Below are positions 44,644 through 53,585 of a stretch of DNA of 64,000 bases, piece by piece. The position numbers and the translations under genes were made by a program. The stretch's first letter is position 1. Each line of letters opens with the position of its first letter. The stretch spans positions 248,001-312,000 of the forward strand of contig NZ_WJBU01000001.1 of the NCBI RefSeq assembly GCF_009646335.1, read 5' to 3'. The notes below the pieces were generated by a model. It was given only the letters and a program-made list of their open reading frames with translations. It did no database searches and was not told where the DNA came from. The stretch is from Caenimonas koreensis DSM 17982 (GTDB lineage: Bacteria > Pseudomonadota > Gammaproteobacteria > Burkholderiales > Burkholderiaceae_C).

Positions 44644-45567
44644 ATGACGCCGGCCGCCCAGCGACTTGCCGCCTATGCGTGCCTGGCCCTGAGCATGTCG
44701 CTCGTGGGCAGTTACGTCGCCCTGTCCAAGCCCCTGGTCGCAGCGATTCCTGTCTTCCTGCTGGCTTGGTTGCGATTCGGCATCGGCGGCCTGGCGATGC
44801 TGCACTGGCTGCGCAAGCCACATGATGAAGGTGCGCTCACCGGGCAGACTCGGCGCCTGCTCTTTCTCGAATCGTTCCTGGGCAACTTCCTGTTTTCGAT
44901 CTGCATGCTCTTCGGCGTGAGCATGACCAGCGCGGTCGCTGCCGGCGTGATCATGGCTTCGATCCCGGCAGTGGTGGCGCTGCTGAGCCGGCTATTCCTG
45001 CAGGAGCGAATTGCCTCGCGGACCTGGGGCGCGATTGCATGCGCAGCCACAGGCATTGCCTTGCTTGCGGTATCTGGCAGCCCATCACACGGCCCAACCG
45101 GTGCAGGCGCATTCAACCAGGCTTGGCTCGGTAACTTGCTGGTCTTCGGCGCCGTGATCTGTGAGGCCTCGTACGCGGTCATCGGCAAAAAGCTCACAGG
45201 CGCGCTGGGCCCCAAGCGGATCACGTCGCTCATCAACCTCTGGGGCTTCCTGCTCGTCACACCATTCGGCATCTACACAGCGCTGAGCTTCGACTTCAGC
45301 GCCATACGCACCGGCACATGGCTGCTGCTGCTGTTCTATTCGCTGGCTGCCAGTGTCTGGACGGTGTGGCTTTGGATGACGGGCCTCAAGCGCGTGCCCG
45401 CGTCTCAGGCAGGTGTGTTTACCGTGATGCTGCCCGTATCGGCTGCACTCGTCGGCGTGTTCGTGCTCGACGAGCAGCTCAGCGGGCTGCAGTTCGCGGC
45501 ATTTGCACTCGCACTCGCAGGCGTGGTGCTGGCGACGATGCCTGTCAAGTCAACGGCCGGTCGCTGA
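44644..45567 (+). CDS. EamA/DMT-family transporter
   Basis: 307 residues, about 10 hydrophobic helices arranged as two EamA repeats (about 10-145 and 155-300). It starts directly in the first helix (AAYACLALSMSLVGSYVALS). Family members export amino acids, purines or other metabolites; the substrate cannot be told. Divergent from the AIG2-like gene by 35 bases, and its last 23 bases overlap the 3' end of the rraA gene on the other strand. Confidence 0.88.
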   Translation: MTPAAQRLAAYACLALSMSLVGSYVALSKPLVAAIPVFLLAWLRFGIGGLAMLHWLRKPHDEGALTGQTRRLLFLESFLGNFLFSICMLFGVSMTSAVAAGVIMASIPAVVALLSRLFLQERIASRTWGAIACAATGIALLAVSGSPSHGPTGAGAFNQAWLGNLLVFGAVICEASYAVIGKKLTGALGPKRITSLINLWGFLLVTPFGIYTALSFDFSAIRTGTWLLLLFYSLAASVWTVWLWMTGLKRVPASQAGVFTVMLPVSAALVGVFVLDEQLSGLQFAAFALALAGVVLATMPVKSTAGR

Positions 45568-46045
45568 CGACGATACCGTCCTCGTCGGCATAGAGCCAGT
45601 CACCGGGCCTGACAGTCACACCTTGAATCACGACAGGCAAGCCCGCCTGCCCTTCGCCGCGCTTGACGGATCGCATGGGCATCAGTGCGAGCGCCTTCAC
45701 CGCGATACCCGCTGCTGTCAGCTCAGCGAGATCTCGCACAGCCCCATCCACCACGATCCCGGCCCAGCCATTCTTCGCTGCCAGTGCGGCCAGGTTGCCG
45801 CCGACCAGCGCGCAGCGCAACGAACCCCCGCCTTCGACCACCAGGACACGCCCATCACCCGGCGTTGCGACGGCCTCCCGGATGCGGGAGTTGTCTTCGA
45901 GGCTGCGGACGGTGGCCACCTGTCCGCTGAAGCGCCCGGTTGCGCCAAAGTCGCGGAAGACGGGCGGCAGCACGCGAAATGCGCCGGACGTGTCGGCCTC
46001 ATGTGCGTCGCACAAGTCGCAGGTGGCAAAAGTGGGCGTCGTCAT
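45545..46045 (-). CDS. rraA: RraA-family protein (RNase E regulator / HMG aldolase type)
   Basis: 166 residues. VEGGGSLRCALVGGNLAALA and GWAGIVVDGAVRDLAEL are the family core, and MRSVKRGEGQ a conserved basic loop. E. coli RraA binds RNase E and slows RNA decay; close relatives are 4-hydroxy-4-methyl-2-oxoglutarate aldolases, with the G-G-x-x and R-D residues used for catalysis. Both roles remain possible. Start overlaps the Lrp gene stop by 4 bases. Confidence 0.85.
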   Translation of the reverse strand: MTTPTFATCDLCDAHEADTSGAFRVLPPVFRDFGATGRFSGQVATVRSLEDNSRIREAVATPGDGRVLVVEGGGSLRCALVGGNLAALAAKNGWAGIVVDGAVRDLAELTAAGIAVKALALMPMRSVKRGEGQAGLPVVIQGVTVRPGDWLYADEDGIVVSDRPLT

Positions 46046-46536
46046 TTTCCGGTGACCTTCTTGATGGCAGGTTTGATGTTCTCGCGTCGCGCGGGCAGCA
46101 CGGAAGCGTTTTCACGCGGCATGTTGAGCACGATCGAAGTGGATGTTTCGGTGAGGATACAAAACTTCGTCACGACCGCGTCGAGATGCTCAACGTCGAT
46201 CACCGCGATCTCCAGGATCCAGCTGTCTTCACCGGTCACATTGAACGCGTTGACCACTTCGGGCGTCTGCTCGATCAGCTTCACCACACGTGCGTACTCG
46301 ACACGCCCCACGCGCACGATCGCGCGAATGCCGTAGCCCAGCCGTGAGTAGTCCACCACGGCCCGGTACCCCTTGATCACACCGTTGAGTTCGAGCTTGC
46401 GCACTCGCTCGGTCACCGCCGGCTGGCTCAGGTGCACGCGCCGGCCCAGTTCAGCCATCGAAATGCGTGCGTCACGCTGCAATTCGGCCAGGATGCGCCC
46501 GTCGTGCGCGTCGACACCGGAAATCTCTGCTGACAT
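46042..46536 (-). CDS. Lrp/AsnC-family regulator
   Basis: 164 residues. N-terminal helix-turn-helix (DGRILAELQRDARISMAELG, LSQPAVTERVRKLE) and a C-terminal RAM domain (about 75-150). It senses an amino acid or related small molecule. It is coupled to rraA and divergent from the EamA transporter at 46627; Lrp-type proteins often control adjacent amino-acid exporters, so that is the likely target. Confidence 0.9.
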   Translation of the reverse strand: MSAEISGVDAHDGRILAELQRDARISMAELGRRVHLSQPAVTERVRKLELNGVIKGYRAVVDYSRLGYGIRAIVRVGRVEYARVVKLIEQTPEVVNAFNVTGEDSWILEIAVIDVEHLDAVVTKFCILTETSTSIVLNMPRENASVLPARRENIKPAIKKVTGK

Positions 46537-46626
46537 GCTGTTCTTCCTTCAAAAACAAGGTCATTGGCCCACTCGACCTTCAATCATGCATGGAAAGCGT
46601 ACATCAGAGTCACTACGATTTGCCCC

Positions 46627-47550
46627 ATGCAAAGCGCCACGATCCCACCACCTGCCGCCAGCCGGGCATCGCTGGTCGTGCCAGCGCTGCTTGCCTGCTA
46701 CCTGATCTGGGGCTCCACGTATCTCGCTATCCGCTACGCGCTTGAAAGCTTCCCACCCTTCTTCCAGATGGGAACGCGGTTCCTGACAGCCGGTGCATTG
46801 CTCTTCGCCTGGCAGATGTGGTCAGCCAGGCGAGCGCGCCGCGACTGCGTTTTTCCTGATCGCACGCAGTGGCGCAATGCCTTGATCGTCGGCACGCTGA
46901 TGCTCGGTGGCGGCATGGGCCTGTGCGCCACTGCCGAGCAGACCATCGGTTCCGGCCTGGTCGCCGCCTTCATCGCCGTCACGCCAATGTGGACGTGCGG
47001 ATGGGGCTTGATGTTCGGGCAACGGCCAGGCCGGCTCGAATTCGTCGGCATGACCGTCGGGGTAGCGGGTGTGGTGTTGCTGGTCCGCGGGACGAGTTTC
47101 GCTGCATCGCCAGTTGGCGTCGCCGCCGTTGCGGGCGCAACGCTGGCCTGGTCCCTCGGCTCCGTACTCTCGACCAACAAGTTTCGCCTGGCGCCTGGTG
47201 CGATGGGCTTTGCAAGTGAAATGTTGTGTGGTGGCGCGATGTTGATGCTGCTTTCTCTCGCGATGGGTGAGAACCCGGTGTGGCCGGCGCAGCCTCAAGC
47301 CGTGCTTGCATGGCTGTATCTCGTGGTGTTCGGCTCGCTGATTGCGTTCAGTGCGTACCTGTACCTGCTCGCCAATTCGTCTGCCGCCGTGGCAACGAGC
47401 TATGCGTTTGTGAACCCGGTGATCGCACTGTTTCTCGGCGTTGTGCTCGCCTCTGAGCACGTCGCTGCGGGCGAATGGATTGCCTGCGGCGTGATCGTTG
47501 CCGGCGTTTTCCTGATCTTCAGAGGGAAAACAGCCTCGAATCCCAAGTAA
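46627..47550 (+). CDS. EamA/DMT-family transporter, YedA-like
   Basis: 307 residues with about 10 membrane helices in two EamA repeats; VVPALLACYLIWGSTYLAIR near the start is typical of YedA-type exporters. ATG at 46627 lies 7 bases after a TACGAT box, so the transcript may be leaderless; a longer reading from 46564 lacks support. Probably controlled by the divergent Lrp gene. A terminator follows. Confidence 0.87.
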   Translation: MQSATIPPPAASRASLVVPALLACYLIWGSTYLAIRYALESFPPFFQMGTRFLTAGALLFAWQMWSARRARRDCVFPDRTQWRNALIVGTLMLGGGMGLCATAEQTIGSGLVAAFIAVTPMWTCGWGLMFGQRPGRLEFVGMTVGVAGVVLLVRGTSFAASPVGVAAVAGATLAWSLGSVLSTNKFRLAPGAMGFASEMLCGGAMLMLLSLAMGENPVWPAQPQAVLAWLYLVVFGSLIAFSAYLYLLANSSAAVATSYAFVNPVIALFLGVVLASEHVAAGEWIACGVIVAGVFLIFRGKTASNPK

Positions 47551-47567
47551 AAAAAACGACACCGCTC

Positions 47568-47606
47568 AGCGAAAAAAGCGATTTTTCGCTTGGAAACGCG
47601 TTTTTT
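47568..47606 (+). terminator. Terminator after the EamA gene
   Basis: AGCGAAAAA (47568-47576), loop AGCGA, TTTTTCGCT (47582-47590), then a T6 run at 47601-47606. It ends the transporter transcript before the SWIB gene. Confidence 0.75.
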
Positions 47607-47685
47607 CTCCAGTAGCATCCGCAGTGCCGGAGGAGAGCAATCCGTGCCTCTGGTGGTAAATCAACTTCTAGAAGGAAAAATGATC

Positions 47686-48171
47686 ATGGCAACTGCGAAA
47701 AAAGCTGCGAAGAAGACGCCCGCAAAGAAGGCTGCTCCCGCGAAGAAGGCCGCACCGGCCAAGAAGGCTCCTGCAAAGAAGGCCGCTCCCGCGAAGAAGG
47801 CTCCTGCAAAGAAGGCTGCTCCCGCGAAGAAGGCTGCTGCTAAAAAGGCTCCCGCCAAGAAGGCAGCACCTGCTAAGAAGGCTGCACCTGCCAAGAAGGC
47901 TGCTAAGGCTCCTGCTAAGAAGCGCACGCCGAACGCTGCATTCATGAAGGCCCTGACGCCCAGCGCAGCACTCGCTGCCGTCGTTGGCAGCGCTCCGCTG
48001 CCCCGCACGGAAGTCGTGAGCAAGCTGTGGGCTTACATCAAGAAGAACAAGCTGCAGGATTCGGTCAACAAGCGCATGGTCAATGCCGATGCCAAGCTGA
48101 AGGAAATCTTCGGCAAGGCACAGGTCTCCATGTTCGAGATGGCTGGCCTGATCGGCAAGCACGTCAAGTAA
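47686..48171 (+). CDS. Histone-H1-like/SWIB domain protein
   Basis: 161 residues. The first 75 residues are a repeated KKAAPAKKAPAKK-type tail, like eukaryotic histone H1 and bacterial Hc1/AlgP tails, that should bind DNA without sequence choice. Residues about 80-160 form a SWIB/MDM2 domain: LTPSAALAAVVGSAPLPRTE and LWAYIKKNKLQDSVNKRMVN. Such fusions are known in betaproteobacteria as nucleoid proteins of unknown detail. Start may be ATG 47680 or 47686; AAGGA lies upstream of both. A strong terminator follows. Confidence 0.88.
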   Translation: MATAKKAAKKTPAKKAAPAKKAAPAKKAPAKKAAPAKKAPAKKAAPAKKAAAKKAPAKKAAPAKKAAPAKKAAKAPAKKRTPNAAFMKALTPSAALAAVVGSAPLPRTEVVSKLWAYIKKNKLQDSVNKRMVNADAKLKEIFGKAQVSMFEMAGLIGKHVK

Positions 48172-48186
48172 GTTTGACTCGACATC

Positions 48187-48219
48187 AAAAGGGCCGGTTC
48201 ACACCGGCCCTTTTGTTTT
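48187..48219 (+). terminator. Terminator after the SWIB gene
   Basis: GGGCCGG (48191-48197), loop TTCACA, CCGGCCC (48204-48210), with A-run before and TTTTGTTTT after, 16 bases past the stop. Confidence 0.9.
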
Positions 48220-48272
48220 CCCCCGCCGCCGGTTTCGACCGGCGTTTTTCATCCACCTACTTTGTACCCACC

Positions 48273-49724
48273 ATGGACATTGAATCGATCGCACGAAAGA
48301 CAGCGCCGCGCTCGGACTACTGGTCAGTTCGCAGCGTCAGCGAAACCACGCAGCGCATCAGCGTTCGCGACGACGTAGCCGAGGCGCCCATGCGCTCGCG
48401 CGATGCCGGCGTGATGGTCAGCGTCATCAAAGACGGCGGCCTGGGCTATGCCGCAACGAGTGACACCTCTGAAGCTGGCCTGCGCCGCGCATTCGACAAC
48501 GCAACTGCCCTCGCACAAGCGAGCGCCAAACACACCGTGTTTGACTACCGCAAAGTCGAGATGCCGCAGCCCAAGGGCGCCTACCACTCGCCCAACAGCA
48601 AGCCCGCCGACAACGTCTCCCTCGCCGAAAAATACGAGCTCGTGCAAAGCGTCTGCGCCAGCGCCAACCTCGGCGCCGCGATTGTGGATCGCGCAGCGTC
48701 CATCTGGACCACCACCACCGAACAACTGCTCATCACGTCAGACGGCGGCCGCGCCGAACAATCCTGGAATTTCATGGTGCCCGGCCTCACGGTCGTGGCA
48801 TCGGCCAATGGCGACACACAAACACGCTCGTCCGCAGGCCAATACAACGGCTTTTGCCAGCAAGGCGGATTCGAAGTGCTCGACCGTGCGGGCTTTGCCA
48901 ATGACGGCGCACGCGTCGCACGTGAAGCCATCGAGCTCGTGAACGCAGCCAACTGCCCCACAGGCGAGATGGACGTGCTGCTCATGCCCGACCAGATGAT
49001 GCTGCAGATCCACGAGAGCATCGGCCACCCGCTGGAGCTCGACCGCATCCTGGGCGACGAGCGTAACTACGCGGGCACGAGCTTCGTCACGCTCGACATG
49101 TTCGGCACCTACCAGTACGGCAGCTCGCTGCTGAACGTGACCTACGCGCCCGACGTGCAGGCGCAGTTCGCCACGTTCGCCTACGACGACGACGGCGCTG
49201 CCGCCGAGCGCCAGTGGATCATCCGTGCAGGCAAGCTCATGCGACCACTCGGCGGCACGGTGTCGCAAGCACGCGCACGGGCTCTCGGCAGCAGCGTGGC
49301 AGGCGTCTCCACCACCCGCTCGTGCAGCTGGAACCGCCCGCCCATCGACCGTATGAGCAACCTCAACATCGAGGCCGGCAACTCGACGCTCGACGAAATG
49401 ATCGCGAGCATCGAATACGGCGTGCTCATGCGCACCAACTCCTCGTGGAGCATCGACGATTCGCGCAACAAGTTCCAGTTCGGCTGCGAATACGGGCAAG
49501 TGATCCGCAAAGGCAAACTCGCTGAAGTCGTGAAGCGCCCGGGCTACCGCGGCATCTCCGCCAACTTCTGGCGCTCACTCGCCATGGTCGGTGACGCCTC
49601 CACCTTCGAAGTGATGGGCACGCCGTACTGCGGCAAGGGCGAACCCAACCAGGTCATCCGCGTGGGCCATGCAGCACCCGCCTGCAAGTTCACGAACATC
49701 TCCGTCTTCGGAGGAGCCAAGTGA
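48273..49724 (+). CDS. tldD: TldD-family metalloprotease
   Basis: 483 residues. The zinc motif HESIGHPLELDR (HExxxH) lies near residue 246, and the family fold covers the full length. TldD and PmbA (TldE) form a heterodimeric protease that trims peptides such as microcin B17 and CcdA, and in E. coli acts on unfolded peptides. The start ATG has no strong ribosome-binding site. It overlaps the downstream partner gene by one base. Confidence 0.9.
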   Translation: MDIESIARKTAPRSDYWSVRSVSETTQRISVRDDVAEAPMRSRDAGVMVSVIKDGGLGYAATSDTSEAGLRRAFDNATALAQASAKHTVFDYRKVEMPQPKGAYHSPNSKPADNVSLAEKYELVQSVCASANLGAAIVDRAASIWTTTTEQLLITSDGGRAEQSWNFMVPGLTVVASANGDTQTRSSAGQYNGFCQQGGFEVLDRAGFANDGARVAREAIELVNAANCPTGEMDVLLMPDQMMLQIHESIGHPLELDRILGDERNYAGTSFVTLDMFGTYQYGSSLLNVTYAPDVQAQFATFAYDDDGAAAERQWIIRAGKLMRPLGGTVSQARARALGSSVAGVSTTRSCSWNRPPIDRMSNLNIEAGNSTLDEMIASIEYGVLMRTNSSWSIDDSRNKFQFGCEYGQVIRKGKLAEVVKRPGYRGISANFWRSLAMVGDASTFEVMGTPYCGKGEPNQVIRVGHAAPACKFTNISVFGGAK

Positions 49725-51046
49725 TGCAGGATTACTTCGAACAAATTGCCGCGGCCGTCTGCACGCCAACGACGGGCGCAGACCTGGTGAGCCTGTCGTT
49801 CTCCGCAGAGACCACCGACTTCATCCGCTTCAACCACGCGCTGGTGCGACAAGCCACGCACGTCGAGCAGCGCGTTGCGTCTGTCTCGGTCGTCGCTGGC
49901 CAGCGGCGCTCGACCGGTAGCGTCACGTTGAGTGGCGATGCCACGGCAGACATCGCGGCGCTTCTCGCCGAGCGAGCCGCGCTCATCCAACAACTGCCGC
50001 TCGTGCCCGAAGACAAGTACCTGCTGCTGCCCGACACCGTGACGTCCACCACCCGTTCGTCGCAAGCCGAGCTACCCACACCTGCCCAGGTGATCGACGC
50101 CGTGGCGCAACATGCCGCAGGCACCGATCTTGTCGGGCTCTACGCGGGCGGCCCTGTCATTCGTGGCTATGCCGACAGCCGCGGCCAGCGCAACTGGCAC
50201 AGCGTGGCGAGCTTCCATTTCGAATGGAGCCTGTACCGCCAGGCAGACCAGGCCGTGAAGTTGTCCTACGCCGGCGCCAACTGGGACGAGAGCGTTTTCG
50301 CGCGCAAGATGGCGCGTGGGCGTGAACAGGTCGAGCTCCTCGCGCGGCCGCTCAAGACACTCACGCCAGGCGAGTACCGCGTGTACTTCACGCCTGTCGC
50401 TGTGTCGGATTTGATCGGCACCCTGTCATGGGGCGGCTTCGGCCTGAAGGCCTTGAAGACGGGCGTCAGCACGCTGATGCAGCTGCATCGCGGCGAGGCC
50501 CAGCTCAGCCCGGAAGTCACGCTGACCGAAGCCGTTCGCGCAGGCACCGCGCCGCGCTTCCAGGAAGACGGCTTCGTCAAGCCCGATGCAGTCAAGCTCG
50601 TTGAAGCGGGCCGCCCGGCGGGCACACTCAACTCGCCGCGCAGCGCGAAGGAATACGGTGAGACGGCAACCGGCGCGCAAGCCTACGAGTCGCCCGAGTC
50701 ACTCGCGATGGCGCCAGGTTCGCTGCCTGAGTCAGACGTGTTGAAGACGCTTGGCACCGGCGTGTACATCAGCAACCTGCATTACCTGAACTACAGCGAC
50801 CGCGCCGCCTGCCGCATGACGGGCATGACGCGCTTTGCGTGCTTCTGGGTCGAGAACGGCGAGCTCGTGGCGCCCATCTCCGTCATGCGGTTTGACGATT
50901 CGTTCCTGCGCATGTTCGGGCCGGGCCTGGTCGCGCTCACGGCAGACGCCGAGATCGCGCCGGACAGCAGCAGCTACGGCAGCCGCCAGCTGTCGAGCAT
51001 CACGGCGCCGGGGGCCATCGTGGAAGGCTTCCGGTTCGCACTTTGA
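49724..51046 (+). CDS. pmbA: PmbA/TldE-family protein, partner of TldD
   Basis: About 440 residues, same fold as TldD but without the HExxxH, as expected for the non-catalytic half of the TldD/E dimer. Conserved segments: RGQRNWHSVASFHFEWSLY, SDLIGTLSWGGFGLKALKTG and VYISNLHYLNYSDRA. GGAGG upstream of ATG 49724; a GTG at 49721 is a possible alternative. Both members of the pair are divergent from the E. coli versions, so the target peptide may differ. Confidence 0.82.
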   Translation: MQDYFEQIAAAVCTPTTGADLVSLSFSAETTDFIRFNHALVRQATHVEQRVASVSVVAGQRRSTGSVTLSGDATADIAALLAERAALIQQLPLVPEDKYLLLPDTVTSTTRSSQAELPTPAQVIDAVAQHAAGTDLVGLYAGGPVIRGYADSRGQRNWHSVASFHFEWSLYRQADQAVKLSYAGANWDESVFARKMARGREQVELLARPLKTLTPGEYRVYFTPVAVSDLIGTLSWGGFGLKALKTGVSTLMQLHRGEAQLSPEVTLTEAVRAGTAPRFQEDGFVKPDAVKLVEAGRPAGTLNSPRSAKEYGETATGAQAYESPESLAMAPGSLPESDVLKTLGTGVYISNLHYLNYSDRAACRMTGMTRFACFWVENGELVAPISVMRFDDSFLRMFGPGLVALTADAEIAPDSSSYGSRQLSSITAPGAIVEGFRFAL

Positions 51047-51077
51047 ACCGCGCCGGCTACCGCCAGTCTGGCATCCG

Positions 51078-52772
51078 CTAGCCTGGCTGGCGCTTGAGGG
51101 CGCTCTCGGTAATCGCCGAGAGCGTCCCACGCGTGGTGATGACATCGGGGTCCAGCATGATCTCGATCACTGTCCCCTCTTTGCGCTCGAGTGCGGCTAC
51201 CAGTTGCGCCTCGAACTCGCTCGTACGCGTGATGCGTACACCCGCATACCCATAGGCACGGGCAAGCGCAGCGAAGTCGGGGTTGGCCAGCTGCGTGCCG
51301 CTCACATGCTTGGGATACTCACGCTCCTGATGCATGCGGATCGTGCCGTACATGCCGTTGTTCAGCAGCACGATGATCGACTTCGCGCCCGCCTGAACGG
51401 CAGTCGCCAGCTCCTGCCCCGTCATCAAAAAATCACCGTCGCCCGCCATCGTCAACGCAACGCGGCCGCTGACGATATTCGCCGCGATGCCCGCCGGCAC
51501 GCCATAGCCCATCGCGCCGTTGGTGGGCGCGAGTTGCGTCTTGAACCCCTTCACCAAGCCGTGATGCTTGAAGAAGCGATGCACCCAACTCGCGAAGTTG
51601 CCCGCGCCATTGGTCAGCACTGCGTCTTCGGGCAGGTGCTTCGCAAGCAGCGCAACGATCGCCGGCATGTCGATATCACCCGGCAGCTTCTGCGGCACCA
51701 GGTTGGCTTCGTAGTCCGCATGCACCGCATCCGTCCACGCGCCCCACGGCACATCCGGCGGTGCAGTCAGCACCTCCAGTGAACGAGCCGCCGCATTCAT
51801 CGTTGCGTTGATCGCCAGATCCGCCTGGTACACGCGGTTGAGCTCCTGGCTATCGGCGTGAATGTGAATCAGCTTCTGCGCGGACTTCGGCGGCGACAGC
51901 AGCGTGTAGCCGCTGGTTGTCATCTCACCGAGCCGCGGCCCGATGGCGATGATCAGGTCACTCTCGCGAACACGCGCCGCCAGCTTCGGATTGATGCCGA
52001 TGCCCACATCGCCCGCATATTGCGAATGGTGATTGTCGAAGGTGTCCTGGAAGCGGAACGCGTTGCCCACAGGCAGCTTCCAGTTCTCCGCAAAGCGTTG
52101 CAAGGCCTGCGCCGACTGCGGCGTCCACCCACCGCCGCCCGCGATCACGAGCGGCTTCGTCGCCTGCAGCAGCATCTCGCGCACTTCACGCAGCGCACCG
52201 GGGTCGCTCCACGCCTGCACGGGCTCCACGCGCGGCAGTGGCCGCGCATCGGTCATCTTCACCAGCATGTCTTCAGGCAGCACGAGCACCACCGGCCCGG
52301 GCCTGCCATTCATCGCCGTCGCAAACGCGCGGCCAATGTATTCAGGAATGCGATCCGGATCGTCAATGCGCTCCACCCGCTTGGCCATGCCCTTGGTGCT
52401 CGGCCCGAAGAAGCTCGTGTATTCCACTTCCTGGAAAGCCTCGCGATCGCGCTGGTCGCTCGCGACATCGCCCACCAGCAGAATCATCGGCGTCGAATCC
52501 TGGAAGGCGGTGTGCACACCGATGGATGCATTCGTCGCACCCGGCCCGCGCGTCACAAAGCACACGCCCGGCCTGCCCGACAATTTGCCGTGCGCCTCCG
52601 CCATGAAAGCCGCGCCGCCCTCTTGCCGGTTGACGATGAAGCGGATGCGGTCGCGATACGCGTGAAAGCCATCGAGCACCGCCAGGTAGCTCTCGCCCGG
52701 CACGCCAAAGCACACTTGCGTGCCTTGCGCGGCGAGGCATTCGACAATCAGGTGTCCTGCGATCTGTGCCAT
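51078..52772 (-). CDS. Thiamine-diphosphate enzyme, acetolactate-synthase-like
   Basis: 564 residues in the standard three-domain order: N-terminal PYR domain with the catalytic Glu (NRQEGGAAFMAEAHGKLSG), central domain (about 190-330), and the C-terminal TPP-binding GDGDFLMTGQELATAV...NN motif near 450-480. It is not tied to an ilvN-type small subunit. Relatives include acetolactate synthase, benzoylformate decarboxylase-like and IolD-type enzymes; the context does not settle which. Divergent from a TetR gene by 47 bases, which suggests it is the regulator's target. Confidence 0.85.
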   Translation of the reverse strand: MAQIAGHLIVECLAAQGTQVCFGVPGESYLAVLDGFHAYRDRIRFIVNRQEGGAAFMAEAHGKLSGRPGVCFVTRGPGATNASIGVHTAFQDSTPMILLVGDVASDQRDREAFQEVEYTSFFGPSTKGMAKRVERIDDPDRIPEYIGRAFATAMNGRPGPVVLVLPEDMLVKMTDARPLPRVEPVQAWSDPGALREVREMLLQATKPLVIAGGGGWTPQSAQALQRFAENWKLPVGNAFRFQDTFDNHHSQYAGDVGIGINPKLAARVRESDLIIAIGPRLGEMTTSGYTLLSPPKSAQKLIHIHADSQELNRVYQADLAINATMNAAARSLEVLTAPPDVPWGAWTDAVHADYEANLVPQKLPGDIDMPAIVALLAKHLPEDAVLTNGAGNFASWVHRFFKHHGLVKGFKTQLAPTNGAMGYGVPAGIAANIVSGRVALTMAGDGDFLMTGQELATAVQAGAKSIIVLLNNGMYGTIRMHQEREYPKHVSGTQLANPDFAALARAYGYAGVRITRTSEFEAQLVAALERKEGTVIEIMLDPDVITTRGTLSAITESALKRQPG

Positions 52773-52784
52773 GTGTTTAACGCC

Positions 52785-52813
52785 TTGACTTTATTAACGC
52801 GCCGGTGAATTAT
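52785..52813 (+). promoter_or_regulatory. Candidate promoter of the TetR gene
   Basis: TTGACT (52785-52790), a 17-bp spacer and AATTAT (52808-52813). The expected transcript start is at or near ATG 52820. TTAACGC occurs twice 17 bp apart (52777-52783 and 52794-52800), possibly part of the operator. The region also serves the divergent TPP-enzyme gene. Confidence 0.4.
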
Positions 52814-52819
52814 CCAGCC

Positions 52820-53470
52820 ATGCCCCGAGCCCCCGCACCCGTTGCCGAAGAGCGCCTGCGCGATGCAGAACGCTCGCAGGCAACCATCTTAAGCGCGGCA
52901 CGCGACGAGTTCGCCGAGAGCGGGTTGGGTGGCGCGCGCATGGATCGCATCGCCGAGCGCGCAGGCCTGAACAAGCGGCTGATCTACTACTACTTCGAAG
53001 ACAAGGAAAAGCTCTTCCAGGCAGTGCTCGAGCAAGCCTATGTGGACATCCGCGAGCAGGAACGCAGCCTCAACCTGCTTGCCATGAAGCCAGCTGACGC
53101 AGTGCGCCGCCTGATCGAGTTCACCTGGAACTACTACCTCGACCACCCCGAGTTCATCACGCTGCTCAACAGCGCCAACCTCCACCGCGCCCGCCACCTC
53201 GAAGGCTCGGAGCGCGTGCGCGAAATGAACTCGCCGCTCATCGCCACACTCGGTGAAGTGCTCGAGCGCGGCCGCAAGGACGGCTCGTTTCGCGGCGGTG
53301 TCGACCCGGTGCAGTTGTACGTGTCCATAGCGGGCCTGTCGTACTTCTACCTGTCGAACAACCACACCCTCTCCGCCATCTTCGGCCGCGACCTGCTCTC
53401 GGCCAAGGCACGCAATGAGCGCGTCGCCCACATGTGCGACGTGATCCTCGGCTACCTGATCCGCGACTGA
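52820..53470 (+). CDS. TetR-family regulator
   Basis: 216 residues. N-terminal helix-turn-helix: RDEFAESGLGGARMDRIAER and AGLNKRLIYYYFEDKEKLFQ. The C-terminal domain (about 85-215) is all-helical and divergent. Close in style to RutR-like repressors that bind pyrimidine-type ligands, which I cannot confirm. ATG at 52820 is chosen because the -10 lies just before it; GTG at 52805 falls between -35 and -10. Probable repressor of the divergent TPP enzyme and perhaps of the operon at 53586. Confidence 0.88.
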   Translation: MPRAPAPVAEERLRDAERSQATILSAARDEFAESGLGGARMDRIAERAGLNKRLIYYYFEDKEKLFQAVLEQAYVDIREQERSLNLLAMKPADAVRRLIEFTWNYYLDHPEFITLLNSANLHRARHLEGSERVREMNSPLIATLGEVLERGRKDGSFRGGVDPVQLYVSIAGLSYFYLSNNHTLSAIFGRDLLSAKARNERVAHMCDVILGYLIRD

Positions 53471-53501
53471 CCCGGGACGCACCCGCCTGCTTGCCCGCGT
53501 C

Positions 53502-53548
53502 TTGCAAGCCGCGCCAGTGCGCCCTACAATTCACCAATCAGTGAATTG
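53502..53548 (+). promoter_or_regulatory. Promoter and operator of the Gfo-DUF993-isomerase operon
   Basis: TTGCAA (53502-53507), a 17-bp spacer and TACAAT (53525-53530) make a strong sigma70 promoter. A perfect inverted repeat CAATTCAC-N6-GTGAATTG (53527-53548) overlaps the -10 and the transcript start, the typical place for a repressor site. Confidence 0.75.
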
Positions 53549-53585
53549 AGGACGGCAGCCCGCACTGCCGCAGTGAAGGAGACAC

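Noticed and set aside
46590-46627. A firm leaderless promoter call for the YedA-like gene
   Set aside because: TACGAT is well placed but no acceptable -35 lies upstream, so no promoter feature is given.
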